Assembly (NCBI GenBank): GCA_963691815.1
Contig: OY829658.1
Location: 13,293,326 to 13,357,325, forward strand
Source: Echiichthys vipera
Lineage: Eukaryota; Chordata; Actinopteri; Perciformes; Trachinidae
DNA: 64,000 bases
Direction: 5' to 3'
Both the position numbers and the translations under genes were made by a program. Positions within the stretch are counted from its first letter, which is position 1. The number at the start of each line of letters is the position of its first letter. This document shows positions 12,701 to 25,968 of this stretch, piece by piece. Under the pieces are notes generated by a model. The model was not told the origin of the DNA, did no database searches, and saw only the letters and a program-made list of their open reading frames with translations.

Positions 12701-15700
12701 CCAGCATCGATACAAAAATACTCATCATACAGGTATAAGCCTCCAGAAACCCTTTTAACACAGTTTGATAAAATCTAGATAAATAGAAATCCTGAAGAGT
12801 TTAAACAAGCTCAAATCATACTCTCCATATCTCTGTATCTAAACCAGATGGAAACTACTGTATGTTTCTTTTTGCAACTCAACAATGTCATAAAATATCA
12901 GTTTATGCAAAGGTTTATGCGGTAAAAGTACAAAACTAACCATCTGCAGCAGTGAATTAATGATGCCTTTACCCAGATGCTCTATCACATTCTGTATGAG
13001 AAATCATCGTACTGAGTTTGTAAACACACCTGGAGGCTGATAGTGGTCATGTTTAATACATTCTCTAAGCAAGTGAGTCTATGATTCCAGACATTTATCA
13101 TTTATTTGATGCTTTCTGACAAATGCACAAAAGCACACAGAGGCTTAGTCACAGACACACTGAAGTGCGCTACGACAGACAAGCCCTTCCTACTTTTGAC
13201 AGAATAAGGACTCTCTGCACTGTCTTTCTCTCAGTTAAGGGAGTAGACACACACACACGCACGCACGGATGCACGCACGCACGCACGCACGCTCGCACAC
13301 AGGTGCAATACTTGTATCACGTACCAGAGTTGTGTCTCTCGCTGCCTCCCTCGTTGCTGTAAGTATCCATGGAGACGCTGTCACTGACATCACTGATGTA
13401 CGAGTCATCGTCAGACACCTGGAGACAGAAAATCAATGCTGGAAGGTCAGCCAGTGACCAGAACGGAGAATCAAGGACAAAAACACAAAATTCATCAGAG
13501 TAAAAAAAAAAAAAGCACCCAGTGTACAGTATGTTTATTGTGACCTGCAGGTTATTAGTTGTGTTAAAACTGTCTGGCTGTATGGGGGCAGTTTGAAAAG
13601 TAATACGAATGTAGTGCTGAAAGTATAGTATCCACTATAGTAAATCATTGCTTTATAAATATAATTTAAATATAATTTATAAAGCAAAACATTTACTGGT
13701 TCTAGCTTTTCAAATGTTAAGCTGTGCCACTTTTCTCTGCTTGACATTATTTCGAACAAACAAAACAAGTCATTTGCAGACGTGACCTTGAAATTGTGAT
13801 GGAATTTTTTTTTGCCAATTTCTGACATTGTGCAGAGAAAGCAAGTAGTCCATTAATAGACCTATGCATTTGGCTCTATACGTAGAGAATAAGGTAGTAG
13901 ACAGTTTCTCACCTCATTCTCAGAAGAGGAAGAGGAGAGGAGGTACTCCTGAGCATCAAAAAACTCTGAGATCGACTCGGGGATAGATGCTTTGCTCTCA
14001 TTGGACACCTGGTGGACCAAGGAGTGGGAGCCACCTGGACATTCCTGATGATAAGAAGAAGTCAGTTGAGAGAAACTGGACCTGTGGTGATAGGCGCTGG
14101 ACATTTGCAGTGTGATCAAGCAGAACCATGAGACACTCACTGAGACATAGGCTGTCTTCAAGCCCATGACCTGCGCTGGCTGTGGGGCCTGCATGTCGAT
14201 GGTGTGCCTCAGTCTGTCTCTTTCTGCTACTAGAGAACTAAAGGCTGATTTCAGTGTGCTGTGGACTGGAGAGATGCAAATGCCAGACAGAAAAACAGGA
14301 GGAGAGTTGTCATGGAAACTATCTTACCATGTAGACACAAAAATATTTTTCTTTATAAAGTTAATGTATCTCCTGAAGAAATTAAGCAGACACCACAGCA
14401 GAGACTCACTGTTGTTGGCCAGCCTGCAGAAGTCCTCCTGTAGACGTGAAGCGTCTGTAGGCGAGTCTGGGGATTCAGGACAGACCTCCTGCGTGTTTAT
14501 CTCACTTGTGGAGAGATTGGGATTACTGGCATGGAGACGAGGGGATTGGGAGGAGATGCAGCTTGGGACCTGGTAGACAAAAACAGAGCAAGGTGAAGAA
14601 CTGTAAGCGATTATTTTCCCTTCAGTTCTTCCACACCACTGAATGGTTTATCTAAATGAAAAGGTGCACATGTACCTGTAGTGTGGCTTTGGTTTCTTTG
14701 CCATTGTTTTTGGATCGCCATCTCCTTGGCCTCTTCTCTTTTTTGGGCATTTCATAATTAGACGCCTGCAGTACCACAAGAAACAGAGATATTAAGGGAG
14801 TAGTAAATAAAATGACTTCATACGTATTTCTGCATCAGTCTTACATTCATTGCATGAGTAAGCTCATTATTCAGCCACCTGTCTGTTACACCCACAAGGT
14901 TTGCAAATGCATTTTCATTAGATATTACTGCATATGGCTTACATTAAAGCTGCTATATTATGCTCATTTCCAGGTTCATACTTATATTTAAAAAAATAAC
15001 ATTATTTTACCCATACCGTCTTTCTTAAGATACCCATATTTACCTATGCAACGTCACCCATGTGATTTAACTATGTTTAAAGGCACAGTTTCTGAAGTGC
15101 ATTTCCCTGTGGATTCAGTGTTTTGGTACATTCACAGTAGTTATATAGCACCTGGAACTGCTTTGTATCAACAAACAAGGGAAAAGTGGAAATCTAACTT
15201 TTTACAACATGGGACCTTTACGACAGAGAACAGCAATCAACTTTGCATCATTAGTCTGTGTGCCTGTGCTTACTTGTAGTGCACTAATGGCTGGGGCTGA
15301 GTATGTGCGGTGGAGGACCTCCATGCTCTTCAGGAGAAGGTTGAGTTCAAGCAGGTATGATTCACATTCCTCCAAGTCTGAGTGAAAGAGAGAATATTAT
15401 TAGATGAAAGTTTGGGGCTACGCAGTGACCAGAGACAGAATAAAAACATACAAGACTAACTGCATTTAGACACGTTTAAAGAAACGTCTGACAAGCAAGG
15501 AGAGAAGGGGACAATTTGTGACAAAACAACAACCGACCTTTGCAGCACCTGTCCATGTCCTCTGAGGAGTGGAGCCAAGAACTGACCTTTGCATGGTGTA
15601 TTGATGCCTGCTTAGTAAGAGTAGCCCTCTGTTTTGGAGAGAGAGATGAGAGAGGGTGAGGCTTTTGAAAAACTACTTAACTACATCCCCACTACGTCAA

Positions 15701-17748
15701 ATGTATGGGGACAACGATGTTCTCCTGCAAAAAAGCACCGGAACAACAGCTTACTTTTCTAAGGGGGTCGTTGAGAGAGGGGGAGGATGAGGCGTGGGGG
15801 TGAAAAAGGTGCCTTTCATGGGGATACATGGCAATCTCGTTCTGCCGGAACACACGGTGATGACGTAGCTTGGACATCCACTCCTCAAACAGCTCCGGAG
15901 ACTTCACCTGGAAGCCATAGAGTCAAATTAGGTGTCTTCGTACGAAAAAAAATGCAAATGAGAGAGACGGCATGTAGGCGTTGATGCATTCACGTATATA
16001 TCTCTAAAACGTAGCACTGACTCACGCTGAATTCAACAGAACTTATATTGTTAATGTGTCAGGAGTTACCTTTAAGTGATAGATGTTATCCTCTGTGTCC
16101 AGGTCGATGCACATTGCTTTCTTCTTGATTGACATGACAGAGAGGCCGACATCAATGCAGCCATGAAGCTTTCCCTTCTTCAACTGTGAACATAGCACTC
16201 TGTTAGTGTGTCTGTGGGTGTGGAAATGCAAAAATGACAGACAGAGGGCACTCTTGAGGAAATACCTACATCAGTTCCACGCTTTGCATACTTCAGGATC
16301 CCTTTCTCCAACACAAAGTATCTCTAAGTGGAAAGAATTCAAACTCAGTAAATATCAAGAATCATCAATCAAGAATTACTAAATTTTCAGTTCCTGTCAC
16401 AGTGAAATTTTACATTTATTGCACTCTTTGGTTACACAATAATTAAAAACACCAATTAAAAAAGGTATGCAGACCATTATAACACAACTTTCCCTTCCCT
16501 TTTTGCCATTCAAATTTCACAAGAGCAGCAGTGAAATAAGCAATCAGCAGTATAACGACAGCTTATAAGCACGCCTTGCTCACTTTAGTTTTACAGTAAA
16601 AATGACACTGATAAGGCACTTAGAGAGTACTTGAGAGCTCCTTGTTTGTTAAAATATTTTCTTTTTAAGTGGCTATTCAATCATGTTGCAAGGCACTTTC
16701 CAGGTATGCATGAGCAGCACACAGAAGAGGGGGAGGAAGATGACTCAGGGTTACAGTATAATCGGCTGGGAATAAAACGGATGAAAAGAAGGAAATACAG
16801 AGGACTATAATGGTGAAGAGGAGGAAATGTGGAAATAGCTTGAGGTATTAAAAGATAGCAGGTCAGATCTAAGACATTTAGGGAGGACAGTATACAGTAT
16901 ATAGCTCTTAAAATGCTGTATTTCTTATATCCTTTTAAGAAACACATTAACATGTGATGGATACTATGTGCAAACTGTGGCTCACTATCTGACACCCTTT
17001 GTGTCAAAGGCAATCAAGTTTAGTATAAAAATAGGTCTCTGGCTTTACAAAAGGCAGCAGAAAGCCAGCAGTGGTTCTCTATAATAAGACAATGCTGTGG
17101 CTGCCTTGGGCCTTAAAAGGGCTGGTGAGGTACTCACCTTATGCCATCCCTTCATGGGCCACTTCCTCCTCTTGAGCAGGAAGCCCTCCTGTCTGTCAGG
17201 CTCCTGCATGCTGGCAGGAGCCCCCTTGAGCCCCTCTACAATCTCCCAGCTGTCCTGGAGGGAGACACAGAAGCAATACTGTATGAGTCAGACGGACATT
17301 TCCATTGAAATAACAAAGATATAACACAATTTTAAACATGTAAACAGTACACATATCATCATCATTACAGACACCATTTAAGCAAAATACTGTTGTGACT
17401 GCAATACCAGTTATTGTAAAAGAAATGTTATTATGTTTAATGTATTTGTTAGAATACTAGAAACACTTTCATGTTTGGTCTCAAAGAGCAACCCTCAATA
17501 ATTGAATCAATTTCAACTGTTTGATCTAGACAACAAACTCACACACAGACAAACATGCACATGCGCAGTAGTAATATTTGATCTGCTTCGATATGAACTT
17601 AAAAGAAAAACAAATGCTAACAGTAGCTATGAGCACCTTTTGTTCAAACAGCAAAAAACTCCCACTCAAAGTGCCACACACACACCTGGTTACTGTCGTG
17701 CTTAGAGGACCCACTGCTGTCACTGTGAGTGGGCGACGGCGTCGTCAT
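6732..17748 (-). CDS. osbpl3: Oxysterol-binding protein-related protein 3 (ORP3), 21 coding exons
   Basis: Lipid-transfer protein of ER-plasma membrane contacts; ORP3 family members bind phosphoinositides by the PH domain, VAP by an FFAT motif, and R-Ras. Exons 5'-3': 17748-17686, 17254-17138, 16323-16270, 16183-16070, 15907-15755, 15628-15538, 15377-15274, 14765-14676, 14569-14410, 14265-14141, 14044-13913, 13418-13325, 12404-12169, 11394-11257, 10854-10791, 10327-10249, 10109-9965, 9434-9290, 9185-9059, 8072-7950, 6828-6732. All have AG/GT borders and join in phase to 816 aa. PH about 43-137 (QEGFLLK to SKLRHHR); FFAT EFFDAQE 384-390; lipid-binding domain from about 450 with EQVSHHPP 556-563 split across exons 15/16; it ends FPVLW. 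The start ATG has A at -3, and the upstream frame meets a stop without another ATG. Human ORP3 is 887 aa; about 45 residues between the GLKTA and LVHQ segments are missing here. ORP6/7 are less likely because the FFAT-flanking text matches ORP3. Which fish duplicate (a/b) is unknown. Confidence 0.95.
7085..7665 (+). mobile_element. 5'-truncated L2-clade LINE (reverse transcriptase C-terminus and 3' end)
   Basis: On the plus strand the translation, with stops, reads AARVLTMTKTGDHVTPVLTS, then L-Y-Q-A-L-N-Y, then GERQ/AFIF-like blocks and W/SGTNFQKT. This is the C-terminal tail of the L2/Maui-type reverse transcriptase ORF (consensus pattern: ARVLT...HITPVLxSLHWLPV...YKxLN...LWNxLP). The 3' end has GAAGCACTTTGAATGACCTTG and GTGCTATACAAATAA. 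It is inactive and lies in the last osbpl3 intron, antisense to the gene. Confidence 0.75.
13249..13301. repeat. (CA)n/(CACG)n microsatellite in osbpl3 intron
   Basis: Alternating ACAC and GCAC units just 5' in the window of exon 13325-13418, about 24 bases from its splice donor side. Confidence 0.9.
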
Positions 17749-20700
17749 CTTTTTGCGACTTGACTGCTTTCTGCCCACCGTTGTCTCGTTTCTGTGGAAA
17801 CAGCAGCAACAGAGATCACATCAGAGCCGCCAGCAGCATCACCACACTGACCTTTGAAGGCCACGCCACAACAGTCAGCACTGCGGAGAAAGGTTAAAAA
17901 CAGACCGATGTTGGAGCAGTGCAAAGGTTATTTTTAAAGAGAACAGGAGCAGTGTGCAAGGCCAGACAGATAAAATGAGAGGAATCACTTACTCACTGTC
18001 TGACTAACTGGGAACAGCCTAATTGAGGATAAAAAATCCCCAAAGCATCTTTGCTTAGAGGAAGCCAGATGCAAATATCATGAAAAAAAACATGAGAGGC
18101 TAATAAGGCTTTATCATAAGCGCTAATACACACTAAGTTCAGGGTTCAATTTAGACTATGTGTATTCAGATACATTCTGACTGATGTCCGGCTTTGTGTG
18201 GACTTTTGAGCCAAGTACATAAACAAGCATGTATACATTGGAAAACAAAACAGCATACATTCCTGTTGGACTGTGCAGAGTTGGGACGATATGACAATTT
18301 ATATTGTCAAAACAAAATAAAATGCCTATTGTATATATTTCTGTCATTTCTATCACAATATGAAAAAAACAATGGCCGTACTGCATTATGGTAACATTTA
18401 CGTCATTTGTACACCGATTTAAGTTCTCCCTCTGCTTCCCCAGCCTCCTCCTCTTGTTAACAGCATTTCAGATTTGAACAACAGATTTTGAATGTAGATC
18501 AAATGTTCTCTGCCAGGAGGCTTGCGAGGACACAGACGGACTTCATTGTCAAGGTTACTGTGATTTGTTCTATAATTTGTTGTTATTATCTTGCAAAGTT
18601 ATGCTGTTCAGATTTATGACAAACTTAGTTTGTTTTGCTTTACACATCTAAAGAGCTATATCTCTGTACATTATTATAGATATGCATCGTACATGTTTGT
18701 GGTTGCATCGGGTGAGCAGGGAACACCGCATTCTCACTGTGATGTAACATTCATTCCTCTCCTCGCCACAAATGACATGCCCCAACTGGCCGTGTATATT
18801 ATACCTCTATGTGCGTTTTATGCCACTCCCTTTGTACGCAGAAACTATGAAAGACTAATCTCAGGCGTATTCATGTGGCTGTGTAGTGTACATGAACAGG
18901 GCACGTACCTGTCTATCTGGGTTAACACAGTGAGGGAAGCCTGCGTGCTTTGAGGGTGATCACATGCAAATTTGTGTCAACTCAACAACATGATTTTAAG
19001 TATGCTGCAAACTATATCCTCTGCAAACGGTATGGTGGTTTGTGTGTGGATGTGTATTCTGTATTTACCCAAGGCCCCGCTTACAGTCAGCACCATGCCC
19101 AGGACATGAGTCATCAACAGGAAAGAATGTACTCAGTGCCTCGATACCCCCGGCACACCATAACACACAGCTAGCTACGGTCAACACTGGGCTAAAAGGA
19201 GCCTGAAACACATGGACGGCCCACTGACTTCACGCCTCTGGAGCACAGACTTAAAGCACAGACGACATACATACAACTTTTCAGGCTGTGACATGCCTGG
19301 TCTCTTCAGCTGCATCTGGATGTAAATGAACTTCAGGTATTCACACATAACAGCTGCATATCTACATCTGCAAAAAATGCATCTATATGTATGTAGTCTG
19401 GCCTTTAACAACAAAAGGTGCATCCAACCATAACATATTATGTACATTTGGCACGTAGTTTAGGAGCTCAGGGTCTGGAGGGTAAATTTCCAGCTCTAAC
19501 TGAATTCTCTGAAGAATACATCGTGATTAAACACAACAAATGGTGAGTAAGGGCAGCTGCCATTAATTCCTCAGCCTTTTTTCCTTTCATGCAACTCAGC
19601 AGCAAAAGGTTTGCAACAAAACACTTTGAGCAAAAACCCTCAACAACTGCCACAACGTCTGTACACAGATTTAGTTTGGTGTGTCACTTCCTCACTTTAC
19701 TGGCCTAAAAATACTGTGCGAAAGATGTGTAGAATACTGCCACAGATGAAAAGTAAAATCTGTAAATGAAGCTGGGACGTGTCAGTCCCTGAACATCCAA
19801 CTGAGTGCCCTACTTACCTCGACTGAGTGATTACTGTAGTATTGTACACCACACTGAGCCTCCTGAACCGTAAGACTAGAAGTGCTCGGGTTTTGCCTTT
19901 AGTCTTACGTAATGGGAGTCAATCATTAATAGCACAACACCTTGTAAATTATCTGTTAGGATGGAAAGGGTTCATTCACACTGCAAAGGGACAATGCCAC
20001 AGAGTCACAAGGTCCAAATGAGGGAATAAAAAGTTTAAAGGGGATGTAAGTCACTAGTTTGTATGTGTTTCTTTCTTTCTTTTTTTTAACACCAGCATTC
20101 ATGAGAGAAGCCGATAAGGAAGGGTAGCAGATGCAAATGTTAAATTAAATCGTTTTGTCTGGATGTATGAAACTGTGCCAGTGGGTCTACATGGGACACC
20201 ATAATGTAACATTTTGTGTGGTCAAACTACAAACCTGTGTCCTTTAAATTATTCTAACTCTAGCAATGCCCTTCTTTTTTAGTTGTCCTTCTCTCAGCAA
20301 CCAACAAAGTGGTCAGCCTCCGAAAATGGCCACCACACTAGTGGTGGTCCCTCAAAGAATTTACATGACAGACTCTGTGCACAGGCAAAATTGCACTTCA
20401 GGAAGGCTGCTATTAAAAGGTGTGGTTCAAATAAAACTCAAACTATTATTCAACGAGTCATTAAGTACACCATAGCTACCGGCAACACATATTGCATATA
20501 CAGAAAGAGCCCTGTGGCTTTCATAAAGCAAAGCCTCACCAGTTTCCATGACAGAATCTCTAGACAACTGAAGCCTGAGGGATTGTCAGGCTGGAGTTTC
20601 CAGTCCTGGCATGACAAACACACAGTCACTGACTTAGCAGCCAATCCATCTGTTTTTTTCCCTATACACATTCTTGCAACAGCAGGACTGCCATTTACCC

Positions 20701-21945
20701 GGCAGTCCACATAGTTGTATATCCTCTCCATTAATGGCTGACTGGGACTGCGAAAAGGTCCTTACCGATGAGCCCATCTGTGACTCTACCTCCAATAAAG
20801 CGTCAGAATCTTCCGGTAAAGCTCCTTCACAGAATTACTGCGTTAAAGCTGTGCATGATCCACTGATTATCAAACTGAGAGCCGGCTTTAAATAGATTCA
20901 CATCTGGCAATATTATCTGGCTACTTCATACACCCAAATTTAGTAGAAAAATGGATGTCTGGCAGCATATGGTTTTGCACTGGTTGGTGGCAGTAGCACT
21001 TAGCTAATCTGACCTGTGACATGGTGTCTTACTGACTATTTTTAATTTGAAAGTCACACAGTACCGGCTTTTCCTGTTTGCAGGCTGAGAAAAACTGATG
21101 TGGGCATTGTGAGTGATCAAAGAGGTAAAAAGCAGCCCCAATATACCATTCAGCAGTCAGTTACTTTCATATGCACTCAAAGAGAGACAGACAAAGAAAA
21201 CAATGTGAGAGCCAGCATGCCCATAGATCCTTGACCAATGTTTGAAAAGCTGCAAAAGATGAATCTCTGTCTCTTTCCTGCTGAGACAAGGGACACTTTG
21301 TGTTACTGCTCAATCATGGGTTGCTATGGATACAAAAAAAGCAAGGCAAGAATATATTCATCAGTTTGCTTGTTCTTTATGGAAGATTTGAGGGCATAAA
21401 ACATGGCGCTATTTATAGAACCTCTGCTCTTACTAGCAGAGACATGATTTTACATGAGCATCAGTGTCGACCAGTGGGCTCAGCTGGAAGTAGGACACAA
21501 CACCCTATAACCTTATGAAACCATAAGGGATCACAGGCAGGCTATTCTCAGAGTGGCCACTTGGTGTATTAGTCAAGGCAGGAATGCTCTGTATTTACCA
21601 GCTTTTAAGTGGGTGTTGTGTAAAGGAGAGAGTGACAGAGATAACTCTGTGAGTCATGTCAGCCATGTTGGATGTTTACGCCCAGAAATGTTGCAGCAAG
21701 AATAAACATTTTTTTTCTGAACTGTAATCAGCTGACTGATAGACTTAATTGATTCCTGTAGCGCAATCCTCTGTTGGCTTGATATTAACAAAAGTCAGTG
21801 GGACCAGCGTGGAACCCTGAAGTCCCCTTAAGTCAGTAGGGATTTAGTCTCGTGTCTTGCTCAAGGGCTCTTCAACAGGGCAGATACATGGGTTTGAACT
21901 CAGGCTGGGTCGCAGGGCAGCCTCTTGCTAGTTCTATGCCCAGGG

Positions 21946-22255
21946 ATGCAACTAATGATTATCTTAATTACTAATTAATCTGGCAATTATTTTCTTGATT
22001 AATTGATTCATCTCTTGGTCTATGAAAGACACGTCGGAAATTCTCAGAGCCCTCTGGCATCTTCAAATTACTTATTTTATCAGGCCAATAGTCCAAACCT
22101 CAAAAGGGTCAGGATTTATAATGAACAATAGTGAAGGACAGAAAATAATCACTTTAAGGACCTCCACAAACAAGCTGGAACTAAATCATTTTGGTCACGT
22201 TTGCTTAGATAAATAATTCCACAATGATTATCAAAAATAGTTACAGATATATTTG
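21946..22255. mobile_element. hAT-like MITE remnant, copy 1
   Basis: It starts GATGCAACTAATGATTATCT and contains 'TTGATTAATTGATT', 'TTGGTCTATGAAAG' and 'GAACAATAGTGAAGGACAGAAA', ending near ATGATTATCAAAAATAGTT. This is the pattern of the fish repeat with terminus AGGGCTGCAACTAACGATTA and mid part on (un)matched phosphatase-like unique text. Related remnants lie at 22,930-23,160 and 24,785-25,080. Confidence 0.55.
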
Positions 22256-22274
22256 TTGACATCTTGATTATACA

Positions 22275-22708
22275 GTCACTGGCCACCTCATTAAACACAC
22301 CTTTAAGATGTAATGCAATCCAATACAAAAGCTATGCCATGAATTCTACTTTCACAAAGCCAATACTTTTTCCGTGTTTTGTTAGTGTTGACACTGTCAT
22401 AAAGGTAATGATTATACTTTAGGTTTAATATTGAGTCCATATAGGGTGGTTTTCTCATACTGGAGTATATCATGTTGACTGTAATATTCTGGCCCTTTAA
22501 TGTATGTAATGGGGTGGACAAAATATTAGAAACACCTCTATCTAATGCAGTTCAGTTCAACACCACTGCAAACTACAACCTCAATTATAAATCATGTAAA
22601 TGAACACCTCTCCGATAGTGTCAATCAAAGCATTATTATTTTGATCAAGGCAGAGATCTGTTGTATTGGATCAGGTACCTAACTGTACCTAATGAAGTGG
22701 CCGGTGAG
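22275..22708. mobile_element. Non-autonomous DNA transposon with about 21-bp inverted termini
   Basis: The left end reads CAGTCACTGGCCACCTCATTA. The right end, inverted, reads CGCTCACCGGCCACTTCATTA, 17 of 21 identical. The terminus is a well-known fish repeat motif (CACCGGCCACTTTATTAGGT). It is about 434 bp with no transposase. A second internal block (AAATATTAGAAACACCTC, 22,520-22,537) matches the typical internal sequence. TA-like flanks are present but unclear. Confidence 0.7.
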
Positions 22709-22929
22709 CGTGTTTGTTAACAATGAATTTAAGGGCTACAGTTTTGTTTACACTGCCTTAGGTACTGGACGGGCAATGTGTGCCCACAGGCAGGTTGTGA
22801 ATGGCATGCCATTACCAACCTTGCATAAAAGTATCCTATGTGGACTAAGAGGTGCGAAGGCTATGTACTGATTGACATTATAGTAAAAACAAAAACACAA
22901 AGGAAGCCTGATTGACGAGAAAGCACTGA

Positions 22930-23160
22930 ATAGCTCATTAATTACTGGTGTATAGGGATTAAATCGATGATTCTTTTATTTAGAAAATGGTGAAAAAAGT
23001 CCAGTGACATCTTCAAATTTCTTCTTTTGTTTAACCAACAGCCCATTACCCAAAGCTAATTAATTTAATGTCGTTGAAGCCTTAGAAAACTAGCTAATAT
23101 TCACATCTGAGAGGCTGGAACCACTGATGTTTTAGCATGTTAGCTGAAGAAGTTACTTAT
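22930..23160. mobile_element. hAT-like MITE remnant, copy 2
   Basis: Contains ATCGATGATTCTTTTATTTA, 'GAAAATGGTGAAAAAAGTCC', 'ACAGCCCATTACCCAAAG' and 'ATTCACATCTGAGAGGCTGG', all landmarks of the family listed at 21,946. Termini are eroded. Confidence 0.55.
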
Positions 23161-23846
23161 ATAGGCCCATTGATAGACCAGATCAGAATTGTTGCTGATT
23201 AAGTTCCCGTTGATCCATGAGTAACCTAATCATTTCATCGTAAATACAAAACACTGCAATACCGAAACTGAATAGACAGCAACTTTGAATGAATGTCCTA
23301 TTACATTAGACCAGCCTAGCAAATCCACATCCCACTGTTATCCCACTGAACACACTGAATAAATGCTAGACTAATAGTTTGCTTATGCTGGGGAATGATG
23401 TCAGCATAACAACCAGTGCGGATTGGTTAAATGAATAAGTCATGAATGGGGACAAACTCCACGGGGGAAACCACAGGTGTCCCGTTTAAATGCTCAGTTC
23501 CTGTTGCCAACAGCCAACACAGCAATTTAAACTTGTCAGCGCAGACAAAATGTCCAATATACAGTATATCCCATGTGACCGTGAACCCTTCGCTAACATA
23601 TCCTCGAACACCACACCGACCGGTACACGGAGGCTTTAACACACCAATTCAACACCAAATGTCGCGAGAAAGTCCATTAATAATTCTATCGAAAGCGATA
23701 TTTCATTTCAGCGCTGAAACAGACGGTCGGCTAAAAGCCACGACAGGAACTCTGCCGCTTAGTTCAAACGGAAGCTACACAACAACAACAAAAACACAGA
23801 CATTATTTCACACGAGTTATGAGTATTAATGACAGGAAATGCTTAC

Positions 23847-24060
23847 GGTTCTGTGGCGAAAGCTACAGCATCCTCTATCCTGATAGTAGAGACATACGGT
23901 ACTTGGCTTTGGGCTTCTCGTTACAATGCCTGAGCTATGTGGAGGAGGAGGGGTCTGCTTAGTGGGCAGGAGTGACTGACACTCGACTGAGCCAATCACA
24001 ACCGAGGAAACCCCCGAGGGGCGGGAACAAGGGTTGGGCGGACACCTTTTTGAACGTACC
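23847..24060 (-). promoter_or_regulatory. osbpl3 non-coding exon 1 and promoter
   Basis: The exon 1 donor is at 23,847 (GAACC|GTAAGC on the minus strand). Upstream, a CCAAT motif (23,992-23,996) and a GC box GGGGCGGG (24,018-24,025) sit in a locally GC-rich stretch, giving a TATA-less promoter with start sites probably about 23,900-23,970. In the frame of the exon 2 ATG this exon has a stop and no ATG, so translation starts in exon 2. The start-site position is inferred. Confidence 0.55.
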
Positions 24061-24784
24061 ATTGAGTGACGTAGATGGAAATGTCGACGACAGATACAAC
24101 CAAGGTGAAAGTTTAGCGTCAGGTAAGCTCCAGCTGTTAAAGTGACGTAAAGTCACGTTAATACACAATTCATTTTGCAACTGTGTGTTAATGAATCATT
24201 GTTTCTGTTTGTCTATCCCACTCTCATGTGGTGCCATTTTCACATCAGTTACACGCTCTAATTCTGCCTTTTAGTCAAAGCTAAGGGGTCTTCACACAGA
24301 TATTAATGGTGCATACAATACTAAAATATTACAATGACCATTATTAACATATTCATATATGTATACATCATATGTTAATCTTAAACATACTTTTGGAAGG
24401 CACACTTCATCCAGTAAGCCTACCATCAATGCATTTATTTATTTTTTCACACATTTATCTTTGCTAACAATAAGTTGAATTCATGTTAATGTATATTTTC
24501 AAACATTTTTGAAAAAATAAACATTGGACCCCCTGCTGTAGCTTTGAGAACCCCTTGGGGGATCCTGGAACACCTGTTGAAGATCAATGCTATAAGCTAG
24601 CTAACATTAGCCTATGTGCTAAACATTTAAATAACAACCAGCAAAAGCATTAAGCCCCCTTTCCCCCCTGAAATCTCTCCCCCTCAACTTCTGACCACAA
24701 CATAGTGTAATAGCCTGTAAACAACTTTTTAAAGTCGGTGTCAGAGGTCAGGTAAAGTCATAATCCATTGTTTTACAACATTAG

Positions 24785-25080
24785 GGTTGCAATGAACAAT
24801 TGTTTTCATTATGGAGTAATGTTCCAATTATTTGATAGACTGATCATCAAAAAAGGAGGTTAAAAATACCTATTAAAAGCTCAAATTATATGATTAAATT
24901 GTTTGTTTTGTTTAAAAAACACCCCAAACCTAAATATATTTAACCTGTATTATATACATATAGTTTAGTATCATTTAAGATTAAGAAAAGCAGCTAATTG
25001 TTTACTGGAACTAGGGAACATTTGATATATTTGCTTGAAAAATCTTCTGGCGATCAACTAATGACTTATTGTAATATCAT
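24785..25080. mobile_element. hAT-like MITE remnant, copy 3
   Basis: It starts TAGGGTTGCAATGAACAATT and ends GGCGATCAACTAATGACTTA. The two ends are imperfect inverted matches of the AGGGCTGCAACTAAC terminus. It lies about 0.75 kb upstream of the osbpl3 promoter. No target duplication was identified. Confidence 0.55.
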
Positions 25081-25888
25081 TACATGTGTACAGTAGGACA
25101 GTCTGTTAATGAATAAAAGCCACAAGGTGTGAAGATGGAGGTACAGTAGGCCGATGTCTTAACAATCTGTCTGGTGTCATCGCTTCATAACATGGCGGAT
25201 AGTCTTGTGACAGATTGTTTGGTGCTTTTCCACAGACATTCTGGTAGCAAAAGAGTGCCGACTGTTGAGTAGAAAGATGAGTAAGTGAGAAAAGTTGCGT
25301 GATTGCACCCAGACTGAATGAGCGTGTGGGTGAATGAATGAGCATGTGTTTACGAGTTTCTATTTAATGTCCATCTTAAGTTATGCTCCTTCTGTGAAAG
25401 CTCTGCTCGGTAGGTTAACCTCTATTGTCCTTGTAGCTCTCTAAACTATACCTTCATGCCTTGGATTTGTTTACTCAACAAAACAAATTTCCTCCTTTGC
25501 ATGGGCATGAGGCTGTCACTTCCTACAAGGCCTTATTTCTATGGCAACGGTGGGAAGGGAAAACAAAAAATAGCTGGAAAACAACTTTTTTGAAAGGGAG
25601 AGTTAGAGCTGGGTGTGTCCATAAACACAGAACCGCCAAACTAACGGCTGTATTTGCAGTTTAGGAATGTTTCTCTGCAACGTCAGGACTGAGAGAAAAT
25701 GAATGTTTATTGTTTCTGTTGGAAGTGAAATGTGCAGAAAGATCAGTGTTTGTAACACAGATCTTTCTGTTGTCAAACGCAGTTGGATTACCTTGTACTT
25801 ACCTAAGCAGTGTACAGTGTACTGTAGCCACAAGGGAACACACCCTTGCATACCTGACATGAGAGACTTTGAGCCACGCCTGCCTATC

Positions 25889-25890
<2 letters not shown>

Positions 25891-25964
<74 letters not shown>
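25891..25964. repeat. (CA)n microsatellite
   Basis: 37 CA units without interruption. ORFs through it on both strands are repeat translations. Confidence 0.98.

Positions 25965-25968
<4 letters not shown>

Larger units (their letters stand above)
17792..23846 (-). other. osbpl3 intron 1
   Basis: It lies between the non-coding exon 1 donor (GAACC|GTAAGC at 23,847) and exon 2 (17,791-17,686, acceptor CCACAG). It carries mobile-element remnants at 21,946-22,255, 22,275-22,708 and 22,930-23,160, and a possible degraded SINE at about 21,840-21,925 (CTTGCTCAAGGGC then GGTTTGAACTCAGG). ORFs such as 18,591-18,953 and 20,283-20,714 have no family signature. The rest looks unique and non-coding. Confidence 0.6.

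Noticed and set aside
13249..13301. CRISPR-like periodicity in GCAC units
   Set aside because: It is a simple microsatellite without spacers; the genome is a vertebrate.
18591..18953. 120-codon plus ORF in osbpl3 intron 1
   Set aside because: No family signature and no supporting signals; probably chance in an intron.
23446..23829. 127-codon plus ORF next to osbpl3 exon 1
   Set aside because: There is no recognised domain and no splice or promoter evidence on the plus strand, and composition is not protein-like beyond Ser/Thr richness.
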